In this document: positions 63,672-64,000 of the stretch, piece by piece
Layout of the letters: every line of letters starts with the position of its first letter
Numbering within the stretch: position 1 is the stretch's first letter
NCBI RefSeq assembly: GCF_018320785.1
Contig: NC_054876.1
Location: 24,140,212-24,204,211, forward strand
Source: Cheilinus undulatus
Taxonomy: Eukaryota > Chordata > Actinopteri > Labriformes > Labridae
Length of the DNA stretch: 64,000 nucleotides
Reading direction: 5' to 3'
The notes under the pieces: generated by a model
The model's input: only the letters and a program-made list of their open reading frames with translations
What the model was told of the DNA's origin: nothing
Databases searched by the model: none
Made by a program: the position numbers and the translations under genes

Positions 63672-64000
63672 GTGAGTAAAGTTCAGCTGATGTCAGCGTG
63701 GTTTTATGGAATAAGATGAAAAAAATCTTCATTGGGAGTTGTTTTAAAATGGTTATGTAAAAGTTATCAAGACAGCTTAGAATAAATGATGTTTGTTTTA
63801 GAGCCGGATGCCTTTTTCTCACAATAAACTGCCGGTTATCTTCTAGATAGATATATTTCATTTCAGACTCAGGGTCCATACATACAAACACATGACAGAT
63901 AAAGATAGATAAAGAGAAGGGGAAATGTTGTGTTGATTGTAAATAAGTCATGAATATCTAAAACAAATACAGAATATGATACTACAAAGTGTTCCATGAG
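63672..64000. other. intron of the last gene
   Basis: Follows the donor at 63672. A minor GATA/AGATA stretch is near 63840-63920. The minus-strand reading frame here has no recognised homology and overlaps the signal-peptide exon, so it is probably spurious. Confidence 0.5.

Noticed and set aside
63604-63951. 115-codon minus-strand frame at the right edge
   Set aside because: Overlaps the signal-peptide exon on the other strand and shows no known domain.

Overview
The window is vertebrate nuclear DNA, most likely from a ray-finned (percomorph-type) fish. Genes have introns with conserved exon phases, and their nearest recognisable relatives are vertebrate snx12, il2rg, slc9a6 and fhl1. The sequence between them is AT-rich and full of Tc1/mariner-like, hAT-like and other short inverted-repeat elements of the kind common in teleosts. 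No operons, CRISPR arrays or convincing functional tRNA/rRNA genes are present.

Layout. Positions 155-2264 (minus strand) hold the first two coding exons of snx12 (sorting nexin, PX domain); its 3' part lies beyond the left edge. From 2530 to 8300 there is transposon-derived DNA, including a 2.5 kb element flanked by an 8-bp direct repeat. Positions 8470-16652 (minus) carry a complete eight-exon il2rg, the common cytokine receptor gamma chain (333 aa by my splice model). Positions 16900-22150 are repeats, among them a retroposed insert bounded by a perfect 18-bp target duplication. Positions 22328-38532 (plus) carry a complete sixteen-exon slc9a6, an endosomal Na+/H+ exchanger (705 aa by my splice model). 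Positions 40700-45100 are repeat-rich and include a nearly 2 kb inverted-repeat element with a hAT-type element nested in it. A probable non-coding first exon of fhl1 ends at 45311. Its five coding exons are at 59663-61560 (279 aa, four and a half LIM domains), leaving a first intron of about 14.3 kb. At 63593 a signal-peptide-encoding first coding exon of another gene begins and runs off the right edge.

The most notable molecular feature is in slc9a6. Three of its introns carry U12-type (minor spliceosome) signals, one of them AT-AC, and a further intron uses a GC donor for the long splice form while an upstream in-frame GT donor would give a shorter form. The genes share no single pathway: snx12 and slc9a6 both act in endosomes, il2rg is an immune receptor and fhl1 is a muscle/cytoskeletal LIM scaffold. 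In human, snx12/il2rg and slc9a6/fhl1 lie in two distant blocks of the X chromosome; here they adjoin. All splice models come from reading motifs and reading-frame continuity by eye; no alignment or database search was run.
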